This document shows, piece by piece, positions 7,801 to 14,091 of a stretch of DNA of 21,717 nucleotides. The translations under genes were made by a program, and so were the position numbers. The notes beneath the pieces were generated by a model. It was not told the origin of the DNA. It ran no database searches and saw nothing but the letters and a program-made list of their open reading frames with translations. The first letter of the stretch is position 1. Each line of letters starts with the position of its first letter. The DNA comes from an uncultured Lachnospiraceae bacterium (GTDB taxonomy: Bacteria > Bacillota > Clostridia > Lachnospirales > Lachnospiraceae), in assembly GCA_946406305.1 (NCBI GenBank), contig CAMJKC010000007.1:1-21717 (forward strand), in the 5' to 3' direction.

Positions 7801-8022
7801 ATACAGACAATGAGAAAAGATAATAATTTTTATGTCATGGATAAAATAGATGTATACATATATGGAAATGAAAAGATAGAAAAAATTGTTGAAAAGTGGC
7901 AAAGTGAGTTATTGAAAGATATAATGTCAAAGAACTTATATATAGGTAAAGAAAAAGAAAATGAGACGACTAAAGAATGGGATGTAAATGGTGAGTTAAT
8001 AAAAATTACAATATTAAAATAA
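4858..8022 (+). CDS. ileS: Isoleucyl-tRNA synthetase, long type-2-like form
   Basis: 1054 residues. It charges tRNA-Ile with isoleucine. The class I signatures are intact: HIGH at 55-58 within GPPTANGKPHIGH, and KMSKS at 606-610. Between them lies the CP1 editing domain, with WTTTPWTLPSN and GTGVVHIAPAFGDDD. Cysteine pairs (CPRC 182-185, CWRC 405-408, and CECGH with CEKCGKPM further on) look like zinc-binding knuckles. FDSGAMPYAQHHYPFEN and DQTRGWFYSLL are conserved core elements, and the C-terminal third is the anticodon-binding helical domain. The length and the PPTANGKPHIGH/GWDTHGLPVE style fit the type 2 (eukaryote-like) IleRS common in clostridia, a class with reduced mupirocin sensitivity; the drug phenotype here is inference. 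AAGGGG precedes the ATG. There is no T-box leader. Confidence 0.98.
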   Translation: MFNKVNADFNFVERENEILKYWNEKDIQKKCLNAKSENDYYVFFDGPPTANGKPHIGHVETRAFKDLIPRYRAMKGNFVPRKAGWDTHGLPVELEVEKSLGIDGKEQIEKYGIEPFIEKCKENVWKYKTMWEDFSYKVAFLADMDNPYVTYYNDYIESEWWALKQIWDKGLLYKSFKIVPYCPRCGTPLSSHEVAQGYKDIKTRTAVVRFKVKNEDAYILAWTTTPWTLPSNVGLCVNPDNIYVKIKCIDGNTYYMAKELCDSILKKLLTDDIKDVKETYEILCEFKGKELEYKEYEPLFDFTGEFVKKQNKKGFYVTCDNYVTLDNGTGVVHIAPAFGDDDNRVCSKYDMPFVQFVDTKGKMTKETGEFYGLSTTEADNKVLSNLLNRNLLFDDPIVEHSYPHCWRCNTPLIYYARESWFIKMTAVRDDLVKNNNMIKWYPESIGKGRFGDWIENVQDWGISRDRYWGTPLNIWECECGHRHAIGSIKELKERAIDLEGDVELHRPFVDNVHIKCEKCGKPMTRVKEVIDCWFDSGAMPYAQHHYPFENKEVFEKQFPADFICEAVDQTRGWFYSLLAESTLLFNKPAFKNCLVLGHITDKNGQKMSKSKGNAIDPMEALNNFGADAVRWFFYTNSAPWLPKRFYDKAVAECQNKFLGTLQNVYAFFVLYANIDNFNPKDYKISSELNVMDRWLISKLNLVIKEVDKNVSEFKIVEAANSLSEFVDELSKWYIRRNRERFWASGMEQDKINAYMVLYKVLVEFSKLIAPFVPFISEEIYTNLVLSIDKDAKESVHLCDYPTYDESLIDLKLENDMESAIKIAELGRAARNDAKIKNRQPLSKIFIKIPYELNEYFMDIIKQELNVKEVIVEDDLSNYIDYKFKPQLKTLGPKYGKDLNKIKEYLTNVNGYDTYMSLKNDGYIEFNVGDSNFKLTKDDVLIEAEKKGEYITAIDGIYTVVLDTLLTDELIEEGVIRELVSKIQTMRKDNNFYVMDKIDVYIYGNEKIEKIVEKWQSELLKDIMSKNLYIGKEKENETTKEWDVNGELIKITILK

Positions 8023-8042
8023 ATATTAAGAGGTATAAAAAA

Positions 8043-9575
8043 ATGAAAAAGTTTTTAGTTTTATTCTTATGTGTAGTTACTTTATTATCTAATTTTAGTT
8101 ATGCATCAAATGTCATAGGGAGTGCTGAAGGAAAAAGAGGAACGGGGCTTGAATTACAAGCAGATGGAACTTATAAGTGGTATATAAAAAAAGATGACGA
8201 TTATTTGTATAGTGATTGGAAAAAAATAAATGGCAAGCAGCACTATTTTAATGAAGATGGCATAATGGTTACAGGTGCAAATGAAATAGATGGTAGTTAT
8301 TATTTATTTGGAGCAGATGGAAGTTTAATAAAAGAAATAACAGAAGATGAATATATACAAAGTATGGCTGTAAAGACTGCCGATACAGTGTTTAATCCAG
8401 CAGGAGAAAAATATTATGAATATAATGATGAATATCATGATTATATGAAAGATGTTGAAGAGAGTAAAGCTTTGTTACTTGAAGAAGAGGAAGAGAAAAA
8501 ATTATTGGCAGAAGAGCAGAGGGAAGAGCTATTAGCATTAAACACAAGAATAGATTTTGATTCTTATATGATGACTACTGCACAAAAAAAGAAAGTTGAT
8601 GAAGTTGTGAAAAAATTTAAAGAGAAATATATAAAAGAAGGAATGTCTGATTTTGAAAAAGAAATGATGATAATTCAGTATATAGTAGAGAATAATAAAT
8701 ATGACTATGAGAATTATGAGAAATCTTTAGCGCATGAAAAAGATCCTAAAAAGGCGGGAGCAGACCCAGTGTGTTACAATGCATATGGTGCACTTGTAAA
8801 AGGGACTTCGGTATGTGCTGGTTATGCAGATGCATTTTTAACAATGTGTAAAGCTTGTGGAATTGAATGTAATAAAATTAGTGGGCCAACTAAATTAGAT
8901 GGTACAGGAAGCCATGCTTGGAATATGGTTAAAATTGATGGTGATTGGTATCTTGTTGATACTACTTGGGATGACCATTCCGGTTATGGTTTTGGTAACC
9001 TTCGCAATAAATGGCTTAATAGAACAGTTGATGATTTCCCAGAACATTATGCTTATGATTATGAAAATGCTGGTTTAGAAATATATGATGATGGGACAAC
9101 AGGAGTAAGTGAGAAAAAACAGAAAGCAGTGAAAATGGATGCTCCATGTCACAGTACTAAATATGGACCAAAAACAATTTCATATTATATGTTGACAGGA
9201 AAGGTAGATACAAATGTTACAAATGATTCTTATATTGATATAGTAGTAAATAAATATAAATATGACACTACAAAGCAAAAAGGATTATTATGGACATATT
9301 ATGGTTATCATGATGAAATAAGTGGACTTGAATCAATAGGTGCTAAATATAAAGATTCTTCAAATTATTTTAACCCAGACACAGACAAAGAAAAAATTAA
9401 AAATTACATAAAAAAATATTATGATGAGAAAAAAGAAATGGTGCCTTTGGCATTTACGAAGACTCCAACAGATGAGTTCATATTAAATAGAATTGCAGAC
9501 GAACTTGGAATAAAAGAGTATTATACAATAAGATTTGGAAACGATTATTTCTTGTGTATGAAAAAAAGTGCATAA
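8043..9575 (+). CDS. Secreted transglutaminase-like protein with wall-binding-type repeats
   Basis: 510 residues. A signal peptide (about 1-21, ending SYA) indicates export. Residues about 38-98 carry two or three repeats of the choline/glucan-binding type (WKKINGKQHYFNEDG, then EIDGSYYLFGADGS), suggesting attachment to the cell surface. A charged, Glu/Lys-rich, probably helical linker spans about 125-170. The transglutaminase-like domain (about 170-320) has a complete papain-type triad: Cys258 in GTSVCAGYA, His291 in GSHAWNMV, and Asp306 in WYLVDTTWDD. Such secreted domains act as cysteine proteases or amide-bond enzymes, and the substrate here is unknown. The C-terminal 190 residues match nothing I recognise. 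The ATG at 8043 follows AAGAGGT. It starts 20 bases after ileS with no visible promoter, so it is probably read from the same transcript, and it ends at the shared terminator. Confidence 0.85.
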   Translation: MKKFLVLFLCVVTLLSNFSYASNVIGSAEGKRGTGLELQADGTYKWYIKKDDDYLYSDWKKINGKQHYFNEDGIMVTGANEIDGSYYLFGADGSLIKEITEDEYIQSMAVKTADTVFNPAGEKYYEYNDEYHDYMKDVEESKALLLEEEEEKKLLAEEQREELLALNTRIDFDSYMMTTAQKKKVDEVVKKFKEKYIKEGMSDFEKEMMIIQYIVENNKYDYENYEKSLAHEKDPKKAGADPVCYNAYGALVKGTSVCAGYADAFLTMCKACGIECNKISGPTKLDGTGSHAWNMVKIDGDWYLVDTTWDDHSGYGFGNLRNKWLNRTVDDFPEHYAYDYENAGLEIYDDGTTGVSEKKQKAVKMDAPCHSTKYGPKTISYYMLTGKVDTNVTNDSYIDIVVNKYKYDTTKQKGLLWTYYGYHDEISGLESIGAKYKDSSNYFNPDTDKEKIKNYIKKYYDEKKEMVPLAFTKTPTDEFILNRIADELGIKEYYTIRFGNDYFLCMKKSA

Positions 9576-9610
9576 ATAATTTGCGAAATTATTATTATTT
9601 GATTTAATAA

Positions 9611-9634
9611 AAAAAACCTTATAAAAGGTTTTTA
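9611..9634. terminator. Bidirectional terminator between the transglutaminase gene and tRNA-Pro
   Basis: A stem of about nine base pairs, AAAAACCTT (9612-9620) with AAGGTTTTT (9625-9633) and an ATAA loop. The A-run on one side and T-run on the other make it a rho-independent terminator in both directions, serving the plus-strand gene and the converging tRNA. Just upstream, a second perfect 8-bp hairpin (AATAATTT, GCG loop, AAATTATT; 9575-9593) begins on the last base of the stop codon. Being all A/T, it is probably weak. Confidence 0.75.
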
Positions 9635-9635
9635 G

Positions 9636-9710
9636 TCGGGGTGACAGGACTCGAACTTGCGACCCCTTGGTCCCAAACCAAGTGCTCTAGCCAAACTGAG
9701 CTACACCCCG
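9636..9710 (-). tRNA. tRNA-Pro (UGG)
   Basis: 75 nucleotides on the minus strand. The acceptor stem CGGGGUG pairs perfectly with CACCCCG, and the discriminator base is A (complement of 9636). The anticodon stem CUUGG/CCAAG encloses the loop UUUGGGA, giving anticodon UGG for proline. The T-arm has the usual GUUCGAG and the D-loop has AGUUUGGCUAGAG. The 3' CCA is not encoded, so it must be added by a CCA-adding enzyme. The gene is solitary and has its own promoter and terminator. Confidence 0.96.
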
Positions 9711-9718
9711 TCCATAAG

Positions 9719-9747
9719 AGAATAGCATATTATAATAAAATTGTCAA
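9719..9747 (-). promoter_or_regulatory. Promoter of tRNA-Pro
   Basis: On the minus strand, a consensus -35 TTGACA (9747-9742), a 17-bp spacer and an extended -10, TGC-TATTCT (9727-9719). The transcript should start about 2-4 bases before the mature tRNA 5' end at 9710, so little 5' trimming would be needed. Confidence 0.7.
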
Positions 9748-9769
9748 TAATTTTAAAGAGGTGACTTTA

Positions 9770-11149
9770 ATGAATAAGAAAACTATAATAGGTGCAATGT
9801 GTATTATACTTGTGACTTTAATATTCTTATTTTTTTCTATGCAGTATAAGAATTATGGAGTAGTAGAAGAAGAAGTTAAGGTGGCTGATGATGGATATTT
9901 ATATGGAGAGGCAAATGGGTTAAAAGGAAATGTAAAAGTTAAGTTAAAAGTTGGAAATGATGGAAAAATAAAAGATATAAGTGTAACAGAATTTTCATCT
10001 GACTATCAAGCTGTTCCAGCTGCATTACAAAAATTAGTAAAGTCTGTTCTTGATAAGTATAATGGTTATGATGTTGATACTGTATCAGGCGCCACAGATA
10101 CTTCAAATACTTTTAAAGAAGCGGTAAATAAGGCATTGAACTATAAAGAGTATAATAGCATAGATGTATATGATAGAGTTTCATTAAAGGATAAAGAAGT
10201 ATTAGATGAAGTGACAAGAAAAGAGATAGAGACTCAAAATAGATATAGTATAAGGACGGGTCTTGGAGCATATGTAGTAAATTCATTTTTTGATGCAGAC
10301 TATAATAAAAATGGCGATTTAGTAACTCACGAATATATTTGTGGTGTTGTCATTGAACAAAATGGAAGAATATCACAAGTGAAATTTGACCACATAGGAA
10401 GTAATATCAATTTTAATAGAAATGGACAAGTTCCAACAGGCAGTGTTAGGATGTATAAATTTGCTTCTGACAAGAGCGAACCAAGGTTTAATGGTATTTG
10501 CACAGATGGTAGTCTCATAAATATTTTTAGTTTTGAAGAGGCAGTTCTTAAAAATAAATTTTATAGCGAAGTAGAAAAAAATTATCAAAATAAAAAAGGA
10601 TATGAGCCATTTTTAAAGGCTTTAAACCTCGCAGTAGAAAATGCAAAATATATAGGAGGAAGCAGAGAAGATAGTTTGGGTATAGCAAGTGTAAAACAAC
10701 TTGAAAAGAGAAATATAATTAATGCAACTGACGAGGAAAATGGAAGAGTAGTGTTTAATTCTTTTTATGTCGCATTGACATTAGATAAAGAGCAAGGAAT
10801 AACAAGTTGTGTGCTTGATGAATCAGAAAATGTGGTAACCCTTACATCGGATGGGAAGGTGCTCGGAAGTAGAGATGGACAGATTTATACTCTTAACGAT
10901 TTGTCAAATGGCAATAAATATTCACGGATAGAGAGAAAAAAAGTAGAAGAGAAGAAAAATATAAACAAATTGTCAGATTTATTTACAGGTTACACTATAA
11001 ACAACTTGGTGACAGAACTTAGCAATGCTACAGATGAAAAAGGCGATATTAAAGCAGATGGGAGTTTAGCAGAATACGAAGGAAACAATATGATAAAATA
11101 TATTGACCTTATTACGAATGCATACTTAAATGCAAAAATCATATATTAA
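9770..11149 (+). CDS. Membrane-anchored FMN-binding-domain protein
   Basis: 459 residues. One hydrophobic helix at about 5-24 anchors the protein, with the rest outside the membrane. Residues about 40-125 form an FMN-binding domain: GEANGLKGNVKVKLKVGNDG, then DTVSGAT (103-109), the covalent flavinylation motif in which ApbE joins FMN to Thr109. Two related segments follow, GVVIEQNGRISQVKFD at about 192 and VALTLDKEQGITSCVLD at about 334. Each ends in a (N)GQV/(D)GKV turn, suggesting a duplicated beta-rich domain. By analogy this is an extracytoplasmic electron-transfer protein, but no ApbE or redox partner is in the window. The ATG at 9770 follows AAAGAGGTGA. A TATAAT at 9731-9736 is the only promoter hint, with a poor -35. 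A longer reading from 9641 would run through the tRNA and is rejected. Confidence 0.85.
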   Translation: MNKKTIIGAMCIILVTLIFLFFSMQYKNYGVVEEEVKVADDGYLYGEANGLKGNVKVKLKVGNDGKIKDISVTEFSSDYQAVPAALQKLVKSVLDKYNGYDVDTVSGATDTSNTFKEAVNKALNYKEYNSIDVYDRVSLKDKEVLDEVTRKEIETQNRYSIRTGLGAYVVNSFFDADYNKNGDLVTHEYICGVVIEQNGRISQVKFDHIGSNINFNRNGQVPTGSVRMYKFASDKSEPRFNGICTDGSLINIFSFEEAVLKNKFYSEVEKNYQNKKGYEPFLKALNLAVENAKYIGGSREDSLGIASVKQLEKRNIINATDEENGRVVFNSFYVALTLDKEQGITSCVLDESENVVTLTSDGKVLGSRDGQIYTLNDLSNGNKYSRIERKKVEEKKNINKLSDLFTGYTINNLVTELSNATDEKGDIKADGSLAEYEGNNMIKYIDLITNAYLNAKIIY

Positions 11150-11150
11150 A

Positions 11151-11179
11151 CTGTCAAGGAAAAAACTTGACAGCGTTTT
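11151..11179 (+). terminator. Perfect inverted repeat: weak terminator or operator
   Basis: CTGTCAAG (11151-11158) and CTTGACAG (11166-11173) form a perfect 8-bp stem with a 7-base A-rich loop, starting 2 bases after the stop codon of the FMN-binding protein. Only CGTTTT follows, a weak T-run. The right arm contains the TTGACA -35 of the ylxM promoter, so the repeat could equally be an operator. Confidence 0.5.
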
Positions 11180-11195
11180 AAAGATATGTTATTAT
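11167..11195 (+). promoter_or_regulatory. Strong promoter of the ylxM-rpsP operon
   Basis: Consensus -35 TTGACA (11167-11172), an optimal 17-bp spacer, and an extended -10, TGT-TATTAT (11187-11195). The transcript should start at about 11201-11203, only 3-5 bases before the ylxM ATG at 11206. This is the best promoter in the window and suits a 17-gene translation operon. Confidence 0.75.
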
Positions 11196-11205
11196 ACTAT
11201 GGCTT

Positions 11206-11538
11206 ATGTTGGACAATTTATTTGAACAATCAATTTTATATGACATCTATGGAAAAATATTAGATGACAAGCAAAAGGTCGTATATGAATATCATGTGAT
11301 TGACGACTTGTCATTTAATGAAATAGGTGAAGAATTGAATATGACAAGGCAAGCAGTTCATGAAGTTTTTAAAAGAGCAAATAATAAAATCAAAAGTTAT
11401 GAAGAAAAATTAGGATTTTATAAAAAGATAAAAAACATTGAACAGTTGTCATCTGAGATATATAAGATTGCAAGTGATAAGAAAATCAAAAATTTGTCCC
11501 AAAAAATTTTAAAAATAACGAAAATGGAGGATTTATAA
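11206..11538 (+). CDS. ylxM: YlxM, SRP-associated helix-turn-helix protein
   Basis: 110 residues, full length for the YlxM/UPF0122 family, which in streptococci and bacilli works with the signal recognition particle. A sigma-70 region 4-like helix-turn-helix is visible: LSFNEIGEELNMTRQAVHEV (about 34-53), preceded by LLDDKQ-type helices and followed by a coiled region. The ATG at 11206 has no Shine-Dalgarno, and the promoter leaves almost no leader, so translation is probably leaderless. Its TAA overlaps the rpsP ATG by one base. In most Firmicutes ffh lies between ylxM and rpsP; it does not here. Confidence 0.9.
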   Translation: MLDNLFEQSILYDIYGKILDDKQKVVYEYHVIDDLSFNEIGEELNMTRQAVHEVFKRANNKIKSYEEKLGFYKKIKNIEQLSSEIYKIASDKKIKNLSQKILKITKMEDL

Positions 11539-11783
11539 TGGCAGTAAAAATACGATTAAGAAAGTTGGGTAGAACTCACAGAGCTTTTTACAGAGTTGTT
11601 GTAGCAGATTCAAGGTCACCAAGAGATGGAAGATTTATTGAAGAAGTAGGATATTATAATCCATATAAAGAGCCATCAGAAATTAAGCTTGACGAAGAAG
11701 CTTGCAAAAAATGGTTGAAGAATGCAGCAAAGCCTACTACTGTAGTTGCCAAATTATTTAAGATTACTGGGATTACAAAATAG
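11538..11783 (+). CDS. rpsP: Ribosomal protein bS16
   Basis: 81 residues, normal length. It is a primary-binding component of the 30S subunit. The N-terminal AVKIRLRKLGRTHRAFYRVV and DSRSPRDGRFIEEVGYYNP (24-42) are family signatures. The C-terminal part (DEEACKKWLKNAAKPT) contacts 16S rRNA. GGAGG lies 7 bases before the ATG, which overlaps the ylxM stop. Confidence 0.98.
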   Translation: MAVKIRLRKLGRTHRAFYRVVVADSRSPRDGRFIEEVGYYNPYKEPSEIKLDEEACKKWLKNAAKPTTVVAKLFKITGITK

Positions 11784-11791
11784 GAGCAGAT

Positions 11792-12019
11792 ATGAAAGAA
11801 ATATTGGAACACATAGTAAAAAGCTTAGTTCGTGACAAAAATAGTGTGGTAATAAATGAAGAAGTAAATGACAAATTGGTAAGATATGTAGTCAGTGTGG
11901 CAAAAGAAGATTATGGTAGAATCATAGGTCACGGTGGAAAGATAGCAAATAGCATAAGGAATATAATGGGAGCTATAGCTACCATAAAAGATGTGAAAGT
12001 CATAGTAGATATTAAATGA
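11792..12019 (+). CDS. khpA: KH-domain RNA-binding protein KhpA
   Basis: 75 residues forming a single type II KH domain. GRIIGHGGKIANSIRNIM (about 42-59) carries the GxxG loop (GHGG) that grips RNA. In Gram-positive bacteria KhpA pairs with KhpB and affects cell division and mRNA regulation. It is nearly always found between rpsP and rimM, as here. GGAG precedes the ATG by 6 bases, and the stop overlaps the rimM start in ATGA. Confidence 0.95.
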   Translation: MKEILEHIVKSLVRDKNSVVINEEVNDKLVRYVVSVAKEDYGRIIGHGGKIANSIRNIMGAIATIKDVKVIVDIK

Positions 12020-12546
12020 TAAATTATTTTAGAATAGCAAAAATAGTATCGTTGCATGGTATAAACGGTGATTTAAAATGTATATCGACGACTTTTGATA
12101 ATGATAGGTTTAGTTTATTGAAGAAAATATATGTTATAGCTGAATCTGAATATGAGTTATTGGAAAAAAATAACATAGATTATCAAAAAGAGATTAGTGA
12201 TATAAAGTTTTTGAATAATGCCGTAGTGTTTAAAATAAGAGGTGTAGATAGTGTTGAGGATGCGAAAAAATATATTGGAAGAGAAATATATATAAATAGA
12301 GAAGAAGCACTGCCACTAAAGAATGATGAATACTATATACCAGATTTGATTTTATGTGATGTCTATGATACTAATATGATACACATAGGGAAAGTAGTAG
12401 ATGTAGATATAAACAATAAGGACGATATATTGGTTGTAAGAAGAGATAAAAAAGATATATTTATACCGATGGTAAAAGTTTTTATTAAAAGTATAAATAT
12501 AACTGAGAAAAAAATAATTGTAGAACTGATTGAAGGTATGTTATAA
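12016..12546 (+). CDS. rimM: 16S rRNA processing protein RimM
   Basis: 176 residues. It is a 30S assembly factor that binds uS19 and helps mature the 3' domain of 16S rRNA. The N-terminal beta-barrel opens with FRIAKIVSLHGINGDLKC (residues 4-21), a good match to the family's GxIxxxHGxxGxV pattern. VFKIRGVDSVEDAKKYIGREIYI follows, and the C-terminal PRC-barrel domain has DEYYIPDLI...IGKVVDVD and IFIPMV. It shares 4 bases with khpA. No Shine-Dalgarno of its own is clear, so translational coupling is likely. Confidence 0.95.
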   Translation: MINYFRIAKIVSLHGINGDLKCISTTFDNDRFSLLKKIYVIAESEYELLEKNNIDYQKEISDIKFLNNAVVFKIRGVDSVEDAKKYIGREIYINREEALPLKNDEYYIPDLILCDVYDTNMIHIGKVVDVDINNKDDILVVRRDKKDIFIPMVKVFIKSINITEKKIIVELIEGML

Positions 12547-13251
12547 ATGGTATTTAATATAATGACTTTGTTTCCAACATTGTATAAAGAATTTTTAAAT
12601 ACGAGCATAATAGGTCGAGCTGTCAAAAATGATATTTTGAAATTTAATTTATACAATATTAGAGATTATTCAATAGACAAAAATAAAAGAGTTGATGATT
12701 ATGTCTATGGCGGTGGTGATGGAATGTTAATATCTGCAGACCCAATATATAGATGCTATAAAGATATTATAAAAAATGGCAATACAAAAATGATATATAT
12801 GTCACCAAGAGGTAAATTGTTAAATTCTAATATGGCAAGGGAGTTTGCGAATAATGATTCAATCACTGTTTTGTGTGGACATTATGAAGGGATAGATGAG
12901 AGAGCCATAAAACTTACAAGTGCTGAAGAAGTGTCAATAGGCGATTATATACTGACAGGTGGAGAATTACCTTCTATGATATTAATAGATGTGGTAGTGA
13001 GATTTGTAAAAGGAGTATTGTCAAATGAAAACTCAGCAAATGAAGAAAGTTTTACCGACAATTTGCTTGAGTATCCACAATATACAAGACCGTCTATTTA
13101 TGAAAATTTGAAAGTGCCAGAAGTATTGTTATCTGGTGACCATAAAAAAATAGCTGAGTGGAGACTTACAGAAAGCAAAAAAATAACAAAAGAAAATAGA
13201 CCTGATTTATATGAAAAATATATAAAAACAAATGGAGGAATATATGAATAG
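12547..13251 (+). CDS. trmD: tRNA (guanine-N1)-methyltransferase TrmD
   Basis: 234 residues. It methylates G37 of tRNAs such as Pro and Leu with S-adenosylmethionine, preventing +1 frameshifts; tRNA-Pro(UGG), encoded at 9636-9710, is a typical substrate. The SPOUT trefoil-knot motifs are intact: DDYVYGGGDGM (48-58), YMSPRGKLLN, CGHYEGIDER (about 113-122) and SIGDYILTGGELP. It begins directly after the rimM stop, with GAAGG upstream inside rimM. Confidence 0.98.
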   Translation: MVFNIMTLFPTLYKEFLNTSIIGRAVKNDILKFNLYNIRDYSIDKNKRVDDYVYGGGDGMLISADPIYRCYKDIIKNGNTKMIYMSPRGKLLNSNMAREFANNDSITVLCGHYEGIDERAIKLTSAEEVSIGDYILTGGELPSMILIDVVVRFVKGVLSNENSANEESFTDNLLEYPQYTRPSIYENLKVPEVLLSGDHKKIAEWRLTESKKITKENRPDLYEKYIKTNGGIYE

Positions 13252-13591
13252 TATTATAAGAGAGGTAGAAAATTCACAATTAAAAAAAGACAAATTTGAT
13301 TTTAATGTAGGTGATAGTGTAAAAGTACACAATTTGATAAAAGAAGGCGACAAAGAGAGAATTCAAATTTTTGAGGGTGTCGTATTAAAGAGACAAGGCG
13401 GTGGAAGCAGAGAGACTTTTACTGTTAGAAAAAATTCAAATGGAATAGGAGTAGAAAAAACATTTCCACTCAATAGCCCTCTTGTATCAAAAGTAGAAGT
13501 AGTTAGAAAAGGTAAAGTAAGAAGAGCAAAACTCAATTTCTTGAGAGATAGAATAGGTAAAGCAGCAAAAGTTAAAGAAGTTTTGAAATAA
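13244..13591 (+). CDS. rplS: Ribosomal protein bL19
   Basis: 115 residues, normal length. It lies at the 30S-50S interface. Signatures: FNVGDSVKVHNLIKEGDKER, IQIFEGVVLKRQGGG and SPLVSKVEVVRKGKVRRAKL. The start is the ATG at 13244, with GGAGGA immediately upstream, overlapping trmD by 8 bases. An in-frame ATG at 13232 would place the start before that binding site and is rejected. The overlap leaves no space for the independent L19 leader found upstream of some Firmicute rplS genes. Confidence 0.98.
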   Translation: MNSIIREVENSQLKKDKFDFNVGDSVKVHNLIKEGDKERIQIFEGVVLKRQGGGSRETFTVRKNSNGIGVEKTFPLNSPLVSKVEVVRKGKVRRAKLNFLRDRIGKAAKVKEVLK

Positions 13592-14091
13592 TGCCAGATA
13601 AGGAATTTACCAGAAAAGTTTGTGGTCTTTTAGTAGATGCTTGTTTAATTATTGTTTTGGCTTCTTTTTTGTCTTGGACTTTTTTGACGAGGGTAGTTAT
13701 GCAAGGTTTTAGTATGAACCCAACTATAAAAGACAGAGAAGTTGTATTTATAAATAGACTTTATAAAAATATGTTAAAACTCAATAGATATGATATTATC
13801 GCTTTTTATGTGGAAGACCAAGAAAATATAAAAAGGATAATAGGTTTGCCAGGAGACCACATAAAAATATCAAGTGGAAATATTTATGTAAATGGTTCAA
13901 AAATAGAAGAAGATTTTATGCAAGTCTTTTTGTCTTCAAATTTTGAACAAGATTTATATGTTGAAAATGATGAATACTATGTATTAGGAGATAATTTAGA
14001 TAGTTCAAAAGACTCAAGGTATAAAGATTTTGGAAATATACCGAAGCATAGAATTATTGGAAAAGTATGGAATAAGTTTGGTGAAAGATGA
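13591..14091 (+). CDS. lepB: Type I signal peptidase
   Basis: 166 residues. It cleaves signal peptides on the outer face of the membrane. One N-terminal membrane helix (about 12-33) is followed by GFSMNPT (39-45) with the nucleophile Ser41. NIKRIIGLPGD (79-89) carries the general base Lys81, and YVLGDNLDSSKDSRYKDFG is the conserved box E. The short Gram-positive form is complete. The ATG overlaps the rplS stop (TAATG). Plausible substrates in this window are the two proteins with signal peptides. Confidence 0.96.
   Translation: MPDKEFTRKVCGLLVDACLIIVLASFLSWTFLTRVVMQGFSMNPTIKDREVVFINRLYKNMLKLNRYDIIAFYVEDQENIKRIIGLPGDHIKISSGNIYVNGSKIEEDFMQVFLSSNFEQDLYVENDEYYVLGDNLDSSKDSRYKDFGNIPKHRIIGKVWNKFGER

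Noticed and set aside
9641..9769. N-terminal extension of the FMN-binding protein starting at GTG 9641
   Set aside because: It would read antisense through tRNA-Pro and its promoter. The ATG at 9770 has AAAGAGGTGA and is followed by a normal membrane anchor.
13232..13243. Earlier ATG start for rplS
   Set aside because: It lies on top of the GGAGGA that serves the ATG at 13244, and bL19 normally begins at the MNSII-type segment.
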